NCBI GenBank assembly: GCA_003567055.1
Contig: PXAW01000331.1
Span: 1 to 9,361 of the forward strand
DNA: 9,361 nt
Origin: Hyphomicrobiales bacterium
Lineage (GTDB): Bacteria > Pseudomonadota > Alphaproteobacteria > Rhizobiales > Beijerinckiaceae
Direction: 5' to 3'
The translations under genes were made by a program, and so were the position numbers. This document shows, in pieces, positions 1 through 6,139 of the stretch (position 1 is its first letter; each line of letters begins with the position of its first letter). Below the pieces are notes generated by a model. It was not told the DNA's origin and ran no database searches. It saw only the letters and a program-made list of their open reading frames with translations.

Positions 1-177
1 CAGCCGCGCCATCGACCCGCATCCGAGCCGGCCCTGAGGCGGGCGGGCGCGCGAAACCCTTGACGTGCCCGGCGCGGCGTGGTTTTCGACAGGAGTTTCC
101 TGAATTCCCGCCTGCCGACCCGGTCGAGGCCGTCGTGATCCGGCGTGGCGACCATCCGAGAAAGCGAAGTCTCCGCC
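1..177. other. Left-edge region without a supported gene
   Basis: No coding sequence can be supported here. A short open frame from the left edge ends at a TGA at 35-37 and could be the tail of an upstream gene, but only 11 codons are visible and they match nothing I recognise. TTGACG at 60-65 resembles a -35 element, but the -10 position 17-18 bases on (TTTTCG) is poor, so a promoter for suhB here is only a guess. A small inverted repeat, CAGGA-GTT-TCCTG, lies at 90-102. The region ends in a weak purine stretch before the suhB start codon. Confidence 0.4.
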
Positions 178-972
178 ATGATCCGCACCCCCCTGATGAC
201 CGTGATGCTCGATGCTGTGATGAAGGCCTCGCGCAATCTCAAGCGCGATTTCGGCGAGGTCGAGAATCTCCAGGTCTCCCGCAAGGGACCGGGTGATTTC
301 GTCTCCGTCGCCGATCACCGCGCCGAGAAGACGCTGCGCGAGGCGCTGGAGAAGGCGCGCCCCGGCTACGGCTTCAAGCTCGAGGAAGGGGGCGTGGTCG
401 AGGGCACGGACAAGTCCCATATCTGGCATGTCGACCCGCTCGACGGCACCACCAATTTCCTGCACGGCATCCCCCATTTCGCGATTTCGGTGGGCCTCGA
501 GCGCGAGGGCCAGATCGTGGCCGGGGTGATCTACGATCCGATCAAGGACGAGATCTTCGCCGCGGAAAAAGGTCAGGGCGCCTTCATGAACAACCGGCGC
601 CTGCGCGTCGCGGCGCGCCAGGAGATGATCGAGGCCGTGATCGCCTGCGGCATCCCCTTCATCGGGCGCGGCAACCATCCGCAATTCCTCGCGGAGCTCG
701 GCGCCGTGATGGCCGCGACAGCAGGCGTGCGGCGCATGGGTTCGGCGGCACTCGACCTCGCCTATGTGGCGGCGGGGCGCTATGACGGCTACTGGGAACG
801 CCATCTGGCCAGCCACGACATCGCCGCAGGGCTGATCCTGGTGCGCGAAGCCGGCGGCTATGTCAGTGACACCGAGGGCGGCGCCGACATGCTGACGAAG
901 GGCTCGGTCCTGTGCGGCAACGAGACGATCCAGCGGGAACTGCTCAAGATCGTCCGTCGCGCCGCAGCCTGA
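178..972 (+). CDS. suhB: Inositol monophosphatase family protein (SuhB-like)
   Basis: This is a 264-residue Mg2+-dependent sugar or inositol phosphatase of the IMPase/SuhB family, probably cytoplasmic, that hydrolyses myo-inositol-1-phosphate or related phosphomonoesters. In E. coli SuhB also acts in rRNA transcription antitermination; whether this one does is unknown. The metal-binding motifs are clear: E69/E70, then D86-P-L-D89-G-T-T-N-F at 86-94, then D214-I-A-A-G with E224-A-G-G at 224-227. The GSAALDLAYVAAGRYDGYWE block (189-208) is typical. The ATG at 178 is chosen because the protein then begins MIRTPLMTVM, as alphaproteobacterial homologues do; an upstream in-frame start at 145 would add 11 unlikely residues. 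The Shine-Dalgarno is weak. One oddity: the residue before D214 is His, where Trp is usual. Family certain; exact substrate not. Confidence 0.93.
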   Translation: MIRTPLMTVMLDAVMKASRNLKRDFGEVENLQVSRKGPGDFVSVADHRAEKTLREALEKARPGYGFKLEEGGVVEGTDKSHIWHVDPLDGTTNFLHGIPHFAISVGLEREGQIVAGVIYDPIKDEIFAAEKGQGAFMNNRRLRVAARQEMIEAVIACGIPFIGRGNHPQFLAELGAVMAATAGVRRMGSAALDLAYVAAGRYDGYWERHLASHDIAAGLILVREAGGYVSDTEGGADMLTKGSVLCGNETIQRELLKIVRRAAA

Positions 973-1028
973 GATGGTGGTATCGGGTTTGCGCCTGCAA
1001 GCAAAGGAAGCGTCAATCTTTTGCGTCT

Positions 1029-1042
1029 AACATGGATATGTT
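1029..1042. repeat. Short inverted repeat between suhB and the acetyltransferase gene
   Basis: AACAT-GGAT-ATGTT forms a 5-bp perfect inverted repeat with a 4-base spacer, in the 127-base gap between suhB and the next gene. It lies about 60 bases before that gene's start, where an operator could sit, and is AT-rich against a GC-rich background. No convincing -35/-10 pair accompanies it, so it may be chance. Confidence 0.3.
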
Positions 1043-1099
1043 CCGCAGCGTCAGGCGCATTGCGGGATTCGTGTGTTCAGACCTCGGACCGGCGCAACA

Positions 1100-2263
1100 A
1101 TGGACAGCCCTACATCGCAGGAGCCCCTCGAGATCCGGGTGGACGGAGACTTCGACGCCTGCAGCCCCTGGTGGCATGAACTCCAGAGCGGCGCCGTGGC
1201 TTCGCCCTATCAGCGGCACTGCTGGACGCGGGCCTGGTGGACGCATTGCGAAGCGCGCAATCGCGGCAATCTGCGCATCGTCAGCCTGTTCCAGGACGGT
1301 GACCCACTGGCGGTGCTCCCGCTCGTGCTTGAGCGCAGCCTCGGGCTGAACGTGGCCTATCCCGTCGGCAGCCGGCATTTCAACTGGCAGATCCCGCTAT
1401 GGAATTCCGTGGGCGTGGCGCGGCTGGGGCTACCCGAACGAGAGCGGCTGATGCAGCGCATCGGCACCGTCATCGGTGCGGATACGATCGTCTATCCGAA
1501 CATGCCTGAAACCTGGAGCGGGCGGGATAACCCTTTTCTCGCCCCCGGCGCCACACCCAGCCCGAGCGCGAGCTACCGCCTCGATCTGCAGCCCGATTTC
1601 GAGGCGCTGGCGCGGGCGCGGCGCTCGACGAAGGCCCTGAAACTGTTGCGGCGCAAGCGCGCCCAGATGGAAAACAGCGCCGGACCCGTACGATTCGAAC
1701 GCGCCCGGGATATCGCCACGTGCCGGCGGGCGCTGCTTGCGGCGATCGCGCAGCGCGACGCGCGCAAGCAGGTCTGTGGCATTCCCAGCTTCTTCGACAG
1801 GCCGGGGGCGGCGGCCTTCATGCAGGAGTTGCTGGAAGCAGGCTGCGAAGAGACCATCCGCGACGCGCCCATGAGCGCTTTCCATCTCCTGGCCGGCGAA
1901 GACATTGTCGCGACCTATTTCGGCGTATGCCTGAACGGCGATTTCAGCTGCTTCACGAATTCCTTCGACATGGCTTACGAGAAATTCAGCCCCGGTGATC
2001 TCGCCCTGCACGATCTGATCGCGCATGCCTGCGCCGAGGGCCTGACCGGCCTCGATCTCGGCGTCGGCGACGAGCGTTACAAGCAGGCCTGGTGCGACAA
2101 GATCACGCTTTGTGAGAGCAGCACGGCGATTACGGCGCGCGGTCGCATCTACGATCGCGCCCTGCGCTTCTCACGCGACGGGAAGCGTGCCTTCAAGCAG
2201 AATCGCAGGCTCTGGGACGGCTGGCGGGCCGTCAGGCGGGTCGCGGCGCGCGCCTTCGCCTGA
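1100..2263 (+). CDS. GNAT-family acetyltransferase, CelD/BcsL type
   Basis: This predicted 387-residue protein belongs to the CelD/BcsL-like GNAT family (Acetyltransf_6 fold). Members are thought to acylate sugars, polysaccharide precursors or amino groups with acyl-CoA; the substrate here is unknown. The N-terminal half (1-160) has the WWHELQSG...SPYQRHCWTRAWW segment common in the family. The C-terminal acyltransferase domain runs from about 168 to 335, starting with a basic helix (ARARRSTKALKLLRRKRAQM) and ending with the characteristic YEKFSPGDLALHDLIAHA, then LDLGVGDERYKQAWCD (318-333). The basic tail (RRLWDGWRAVRRVAARA) suggests membrane or nucleic-acid contact. No signal peptide is seen. 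The ATG at 1100 is preferred; an in-frame GTG at 1073 would add nine residues, and neither has a strong Shine-Dalgarno. The gene follows suhB by 127 bases and converges on era. Confidence 0.85.
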   Translation: MDSPTSQEPLEIRVDGDFDACSPWWHELQSGAVASPYQRHCWTRAWWTHCEARNRGNLRIVSLFQDGDPLAVLPLVLERSLGLNVAYPVGSRHFNWQIPLWNSVGVARLGLPERERLMQRIGTVIGADTIVYPNMPETWSGRDNPFLAPGATPSPSASYRLDLQPDFEALARARRSTKALKLLRRKRAQMENSAGPVRFERARDIATCRRALLAAIAQRDARKQVCGIPSFFDRPGAAAFMQELLEAGCEETIRDAPMSAFHLLAGEDIVATYFGVCLNGDFSCFTNSFDMAYEKFSPGDLALHDLIAHACAEGLTGLDLGVGDERYKQAWCDKITLCESSTAITARGRIYDRALRFSRDGKRAFKQNRRLWDGWRAVRRVAARAFA

Positions 2264-2283
2264 CGCAGTCTGCGCCCGGCGCG
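2249..2283. terminator. Possible bidirectional terminator between convergent genes
   Basis: The acetyltransferase gene and era end only 26 bases apart, tail to tail. A GC-rich inverted repeat (CGCGCC at 2249-2254 with GGCGCG at 2278-2283) encloses a second small palindrome, CGCAG-T-CTGCG (2264-2274). Neither strand has a good T-tract, and the outer arm lies inside the acetyltransferase coding sequence. This is a weak candidate for a shared termination or pausing structure. Confidence 0.25.
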
Positions 2284-2289
2284 GCAGGT

Positions 2290-3201
2290 TCAATACGCCC
2301 CTTTGGGGAATTCGAGCCCCATTTCGCGATAGCGCTCCGGGTCGTCCGCCCAGTTCTCGCGGACTTTCACGAAGAGAAAGAGATGCACGGGGCATTCCGC
2401 CGCCTCGGCGATCTCGACGCGCGCGGCCTGGCCGATGGCGCGGATGGTCTGCCCGCCCTTGCCGAGCACGATCTTGCGCTGGCTCTCGCGGGCCACGAAG
2501 ATGGTCTGCTCGATACGCACCGAGCCGTCCTTGCGGTTCTCCCAGCTCTCGGTCACGACATGGGCGTCATAGGGCAGTTCCTGATGCAGCCGGTCGTAGA
2601 TCTTTTCGCGCGTGATCTCGGCGGCCAGCACGCGCAGGGGCGCTTCCGAGACCTGATCCTCGGGATAGAGCCACGGCCCTTCCGGCATCAGACCGGCAAG
2701 CGTGGTGTTGAGATCGGCCACGCCGTCGCCGCGCAGGGCGGAGATCATGAAGGTGTGGTCGAAACCGGCCTTCTCGTTGGCTGCGGCCGCGAGCGCCAGC
2801 AGAGTGTCGCGCGCCACGAGATCGATCTTGTTGAGGATGAGGATCTTCGGCTGGCCGACTTCCGAGAGCCTGCCCAGAATTGCCTCCGCCTCCTCGTCGA
2901 TGCCGCGCCTTGCATCGATCAGCAGGCAGACCACATCCGCATCCGCCGCACCGCCCCAGGCGGAGGTGACCATGGCCCGGTCGAGCCGCCGGCGCGGCTT
3001 GAAGATGCCCGGCGTATCGACGAAGATGATCTGCGCCTGCCCGGCCATGGCGATGCCGCGCACCAATGCGCGCGTCGTCTGCACCTTGCGCGAGACGATC
3101 GAGACCTTGGAGCCGACGAGCTGGTTCAAGAGCGTCGACTTGCCGGCATTCGGCGCGCCGATCAGGGCGACGAAACCGGCGCGGGTGGGGGTGTCAGACA
3201 C
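2290..3201 (-). CDS. era: GTPase Era, 16S rRNA-binding ribosome assembly factor
   Basis: This 303-residue essential GTPase binds the 3' end of 16S rRNA and assists maturation of the 30S subunit, linking ribosome assembly to cell-cycle progress. All G motifs are visible: G1 GAPNAGKS (15-22), the KVQTTR switch region (39-44), G3 DTPG (62-65), G4 NKID (124-127) and G5 SAL (154-156). The C-terminal KH domain carries IVLGKGGQTIRAIG (244-257). Length and order match the family. The start is a GTG that overlaps the end of rnc by 8 bases (3194-3201), so translation is probably coupled to RNase III. In many relatives recO follows era; here the next gene is a convergent acetyltransferase, so era ends the cluster. 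Confidence 0.97.
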   Translation of the reverse strand: MSDTPTRAGFVALIGAPNAGKSTLLNQLVGSKVSIVSRKVQTTRALVRGIAMAGQAQIIFVDTPGIFKPRRRLDRAMVTSAWGGAADADVVCLLIDARRGIDEEAEAILGRLSEVGQPKILILNKIDLVARDTLLALAAAANEKAGFDHTFMISALRGDGVADLNTTLAGLMPEGPWLYPEDQVSEAPLRVLAAEITREKIYDRLHQELPYDAHVVTESWENRKDGSVRIEQTIFVARESQRKIVLGKGGQTIRAIGQAARVEIAEAAECPVHLFLFVKVRENWADDPERYREMGLEFPKGAY

Positions 3202-3913
3202 GCGCCTCTTCCTTTCTCAAACCAAGCGATACCAGCGCTTTCTCCGCCGCATCCTGTTCGGCGGCGCGCTTGCTGGTGCCGGTGCCGCGCACGGGTGTCA
3301 GCCCGTCGCCGATGACCTCGATGGTGAAGCGGGGGGCGTGTTCCGGCCCGCTGCGCTCCACCAGCTCATAGCGCGGCGGTTCGCCGCCACGCCCCTGAAT
3401 CCATTCCTGCAGCGCGGTCTTCGGGTCGCGGCGTGCACGCGCCGAGCCCTCGAGCGCCTCGCTGAAGCCGCTTTCCACCACCGCGCGCGCCGCCTCGAAA
3501 CCTCCGTCGACATAGACCGCACCGATCACCGATTCGCAGATATCGGCGAGGATCGAGCGGTTTGCGCGGCTCGCCGTGCGCGCCACACCGGGGCCGAAGA
3601 CGATATGTGGCCCGACATCCCAGTTCTCCGCCACCTGCGCGCAGGTCTCGCGGCGCACGAGCTCCGAGAGCCGGCGCGAAAGCTCGCCTTCCTTGCTCTC
3701 GGGGTAGCGGTGGAACAGCATATCGGCGATCATGAGGCCGAGGACGCGGTCACCCAGGAATTCCAGGCGCTGATAATTCACGATGCGCCCGTCCGTGTTG
3801 CGGGCGACGCTGGTATGGGTCAGCGCCTCCTCGAGCAGGGCGGCATCGGTGAAATCGTGGCCGATGCGGGCTTCGAGCCCGGAGAGATCGGGTTTGCCGC
3901 TGCGCCTCGTCAT
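3194..3913 (-). CDS. rnc: Ribonuclease III
   Basis: This 239-residue double-strand-specific endoribonuclease processes rRNA precursors and structured mRNAs as a dimer with Mg2+. The N-terminal nuclease domain (about 5-155) contains the signature RLEFLGDRVLGL (49-60) and the second acidic cluster, D124 and E127, in ILADICESVIGAVYVDGG. The C-terminal dsRNA-binding domain begins at DPKTALQEWIQGR (163-175) and ends with GTGTSKRAAEQDAAEKAL (210-227). E51, D55, D124 and E127 match the E. coli catalytic set E41, D45, D114 and E117. Residue 48 is Gln where E. coli has Glu38. The ATG at 3913 is preceded by GAGGAA about six bases upstream. The gene lies 51 bases downstream of lepB and overlaps era, consistent with one transcript. 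Confidence 0.97.
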   Translation of the reverse strand: MTRRSGKPDLSGLEARIGHDFTDAALLEEALTHTSVARNTDGRIVNYQRLEFLGDRVLGLMIADMLFHRYPESKEGELSRRLSELVRRETCAQVAENWDVGPHIVFGPGVARTASRANRSILADICESVIGAVYVDGGFEAARAVVESGFSEALEGSARARRDPKTALQEWIQGRGGEPPRYELVERSGPEHAPRFTIEVIGDGLTPVRGTGTSKRAAEQDAAEKALVSLGLRKEEARV

Positions 3914-3964
3914 GATGGCTTCCTCGTCTGACGCCCCGCCGCATCGCTGCCGGGACAGCGGGCC

Positions 3965-4729
3965 TCATTCGATCCCGCTGAACAGGCGGTTCCAGCGCAC
4001 GGTGAGCGGCCATTCCCAGACCCGCCAGCCGGATGCGCCCTCCTCCAGCGAGAAGAAGATGATCTCCGCCCGGCCCACGAAATTCTCCAGCGGAACATAG
4101 CCCACCGCGCGCAGATCACGCGAATCGGTGGAATTGTCGCGATTGTCGCCGACCATGAAGAAATGGCCCTCGGGCACTTCATAGAGTTCGGTATTGTCCC
4201 AGAAACCGCGATCGCCGTCGCGCTCGATGATGTAATACGACACACCATTGGGCAGAGTCTCGCGATAGCGCGGCGCCTCGGTGGCGCGCCCGAAGGCATC
4301 GCGCGCGCGATAGGTACCCGCCGCCTCGCGCTCCACCATCTCGCCGTTGATGTGCAGCCGTCCCTCGATCAACTGCACCGTGTCGCCGGGCAGGCCGATC
4401 ACGCGTTTGATGTAGTCGGTGCTGTTATCGGTGGGCAGCTTGAAGACGGCGATATCGCCGCGCTCGGGCTCGGAAGAGAAGATCCGGCCTTCGAAGAGCG
4501 GCGGGCTGAAGGGCAGGGAGTGGCGCGAATAGCCGTAGGAATATTTCGAGACGAACAGATAATCGCCCACGAGCAGGGTCGGAATCAGCGACCCCGAGGG
4601 AATGTTGAAGGGCTGGAACAGCAGCGTACGGATCACCACCGCGATGAGAAGCGCCTGGATGATGACCTTGACGGATTCGTAGAGCGAATTCTCGTCCTTG
4701 GCCGGCTTGTTCTTCGGTTTGTCGCTCAC
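3965..4729 (-). CDS. lepB: Signal peptidase I
   Basis: This 254-residue membrane-bound serine protease removes signal peptides from exported proteins on the outer face of the inner membrane. A Lys/Asp-rich cytoplasmic N-terminus precedes one transmembrane segment (about 20-39, VKVIIQALLIAVVIRTLLF). Catalytic Ser47 lies in NIPSGSLIPTLLVGD (42-56). The general base Lys108 lies in DYIKRVIGLPGD (105-116), and GDNRDNSTDSR (194-204) is the conserved late box. The residue after the catalytic Ser is Leu, not the usual Met. The GTG at 4729, with GGACGA just upstream on the reverse strand, gives a normal alphaproteobacterial N-terminus (MSDKPKNKP); a second in-frame GTG at 4741 is possible. The 127-base gap to the upstream maoC-like gene holds only a poor promoter match (TTGCGG at 4845-4850, TACACA at 4822-4827, reverse strand). 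Confidence 0.96.
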   Translation of the reverse strand: MSDKPKNKPAKDENSLYESVKVIIQALLIAVVIRTLLFQPFNIPSGSLIPTLLVGDYLFVSKYSYGYSRHSLPFSPPLFEGRIFSSEPERGDIAVFKLPTDNSTDYIKRVIGLPGDTVQLIEGRLHINGEMVEREAAGTYRARDAFGRATEAPRYRETLPNGVSYYIIERDGDRGFWDNTELYEVPEGHFFMVGDNRDNSTDSRDLRAVGYVPLENFVGRAEIIFFSLEEGASGWRVWEWPLTVRWNRLFSGIE

Positions 4730-4856
4730 GCTTTCGTCCACATCGCCGCAGGCGCGCACCGCAGCGGTCGCGCAACATCTTCGAGAAATCCCCGCCCGTC
4801 CGGTGTCTAGCCCGATCCGGGTGTGTAGTCCATGCCCGCGCGACCCGCAATCGCCT

Positions 4857-5903
4857 TCAGCTGCGGGCCTTCCAGAAGACGCAGCCATCGAAGGCGAAAA
4901 CGGTCTCGCCCGCCGCATTCATCCCGGTATTGTGCGTAAAGACCAGCCCCCAGCCGGGGCGCGAGCGTGAGGGCCGGGAGCCGGTGATGCGGCTGCGATA
5001 ACGGATCACCTCGCCGGCATAGACCGGGCGTCGCCAGACGAGATCGGCAAATCCCGGCGAGGGCCCGAGTTCGGGCACCGGCAGCCCTGCCCTGAGTGCC
5101 GCTTCGCGCCCGCGCTCACGATGCCCGACCATGCATTTCATCCAGGCCGCAGCCGTATGCCAGCCCGAGGCGCACAGCCCTGCGAAAGCACTCTCGCGCG
5201 CCGCCGCCTCGTCGAGGTGAAACGGCTGCGGGTCGAATTTGCGGGCGAAGGAGATGATGTTGTCCGGGGTGAAGACGTAATCGCCGAGCTCCGATTCGGC
5301 ACCCGTGACGAGATCCTCGCAGAACGGCATCGGCGGCGTCTGCGCCGCGTCGGCGGGCGGGTGATCGCCGCTGGGGCGCGCGGGCACGGGGGAGGCGCCT
5401 TCAGGGCCGGCGGCCTGCGGCCCCTTGCCGTGGCGAACGGGCGCGGCGGATTGCGCATCGCGGGTGCCGAACATGATCCAGTTGGTCTGGTCGACGAGGA
5501 TGGTATCGTCGGCGCCGATCAGTTCGAAGCGAAAGCGCACCCGGCCCATGCCCGGCCGCTTTTCGGAGCGCCGGGCCTCCAGCACGCTGGCACGCAGCCG
5601 CACCGCATCGCCGGGGCGCAGGGGCTGCCGCCAGCGCACTGCCTCGATGCCCGGCGCGCCCATCGAGGCGGCGTCGTGCAGGATGTGGTCGGCCAGAAGC
5701 CGCATCATCAGCGCACAGCTGTGCCAGCCCGAGGCGATCAGTTCGCCGACGAAACTCTCCCGGGCCGCCGCCTCGTCCACATGAAAGGGCTGCGGGTCGA
5801 ATTCGCGGGCGAAGGCGATGATCGCGGCGCGATCGACTTCGATCGGCCCGTGAACCGCCGTGGTGCCGGGGGTGAAATCCTCGAAGAAGCGGCGCGGCGC
5901 CAT
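4857..5903 (-). CDS. Fused tandem MaoC-like (hot-dog) acyl-CoA dehydratase
   Basis: This 348-residue protein has two MaoC-type hot-dog domains joined by a Pro/Ala-rich linker (about 148-192). MaoC proteins hydrate or dehydrate acyl-CoA thioesters, as in beta-oxidation or R-3-hydroxyacyl-CoA formation; the substrate here is unknown. Both domains keep the Asp-x4-His active-site pair: D36/H41 in FDPQPFHVDEAAARES and D224/H229 in FDPQPFHLDEAAARES. Gln stands where the classical R-hydratase motif has Asn. Each motif is followed by an ASGWH block (58-61 and 246-249 region), and the two copies are 188 residues apart. Since the pair of folds is in one chain, it may form an active double-hot-dog monomer. 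The ATG at 5903 has a strong GGAGG ten bases upstream (5914-5918 on the forward strand). It heads the reverse cluster with lepB, rnc and era, although co-transcription across the 127-base gap is unproven. Confidence 0.88.
   Translation of the reverse strand: MAPRRFFEDFTPGTTAVHGPIEVDRAAIIAFAREFDPQPFHVDEAAARESFVGELIASGWHSCALMMRLLADHILHDAASMGAPGIEAVRWRQPLRPGDAVRLRASVLEARRSEKRPGMGRVRFRFELIGADDTILVDQTNWIMFGTRDAQSAAPVRHGKGPQAAGPEGASPVPARPSGDHPPADAAQTPPMPFCEDLVTGAESELGDYVFTPDNIISFARKFDPQPFHLDEAAARESAFAGLCASGWHTAAAWMKCMVGHRERGREAALRAGLPVPELGPSPGFADLVWRRPVYAGEVIRYRSRITGSRPSRSRPGWGLVFTHNTGMNAAGETVFAFDGCVFWKARS
5161..5260 (-). repeat. Internal direct repeat, copy in second MaoC domain
   Basis: This stretch is one of two diverged direct repeats inside the maoC-like gene; the partner is at 5725-5824. 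The offset is a constant 564 bases (188 codons) with no gaps. Over the best-conserved 69 bases (5191-5259 against 5755-5823) I count about nine mismatches by eye. It encodes the catalytic FDPQPFH segment of domain 2. Confidence 0.8.
5725..5824 (-). repeat. Internal direct repeat, copy in first MaoC domain
   Basis: Partner of the repeat at 5161-5260, encoding the catalytic segment of domain 1. The match begins with CAGCCCGAGGCG in both copies (5725 and 5161 on the forward strand) and continues through the FDPQPFH codons. This DNA-level similarity supports origin of the two domains by duplication within the gene, or gene conversion between them. Confidence 0.8.
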
Positions 5904-5939
5904 TATGGCTCGTCCTCCGGATGGGTTGCGTCCGTCACG

Positions 5940-5967
5940 ATTGTGACCGCAGGCGTCTGCGCGTCAA
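5940..5967 (-). promoter_or_regulatory. Candidate sigma-70 promoter for the maoC-lepB-rnc-era cluster
   Basis: On the reverse strand TTGACG (5962-5967) is followed after 16 bases by CACAAT (5940-5945), matching the -35 in five and the -10 in four of six positions. It lies about 37 bases ahead of the maoC-like start codon, with a strong Shine-Dalgarno between them. A TACAAT further upstream (6000-6005, reverse strand) is an alternative -10 but has no good -35 partner. Confidence 0.45.
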
Positions 5968-6098
5968 TCGCGGCTGTGGCGAAATCCGTTTTGGCATGGA
6001 TTGTAGCCGGGGCTTGCTACGGCGCGCGATCCGCCTCATTTTCGTCCCGCATTTGCGACAGGCATGACGCGCTTTGCGTTTCATGAACGGGTCGCGCG

Positions 6099-6116
6099 CT
6101 ATACACACTATACACA
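6099..6116 (+). repeat. Perfect 9-bp tandem repeat, CTATACACA twice
   Basis: CTATACACA occurs twice in direct succession (6099-6107 and 6108-6116), just ahead of the exported repeat-protein gene. Each copy contains TATACA, a fair -10 hexamer, and the stretch is notably AT-rich for this DNA. No clear -35 element is seen at standard spacing. It may be a promoter with duplicated -10, a regulator site, or a slippage-prone repeat that alters spacing. Confidence 0.55.
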
Positions 6117-6139
6117 ATGGCATGAAGGGGTTTGCGGTG

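Noticed and set aside
60..296. A 78-codon forward frame overlapping the start of suhB
   Set aside because: It is Arg/Pro-rich, overlaps suhB for about 120 bases and shows no motif.
987..1005. TTTGC...GCAAA inverted repeat after suhB, considered as a terminator
   Set aside because: The arms are only 5 bp, the loop is 8 bases and there is no following T-tract.
1430..2026. A 198-codon reverse open frame opposite the acetyltransferase gene
   Set aside because: The forward frame carries a recognisable acyltransferase domain; this one has none.
2383..3931. Long forward open frames (310 and 409 codons) opposite era and rnc
   Set aside because: era and rnc are certain from their motifs; the opposite frames are GC-driven shadows with low-complexity composition.
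4163..4810. A 215-codon forward open frame opposite lepB
   Set aside because: It mirrors the lepB coding sequence and has no motif or plausible start signal.
5121..6086. A 321-codon forward open frame opposite the maoC-like gene
   Set aside because: The reverse gene has clear MaoC motifs and a strong ribosome binding site; the antisense product is Arg/Gly/Ala-rich with no recognisable fold.
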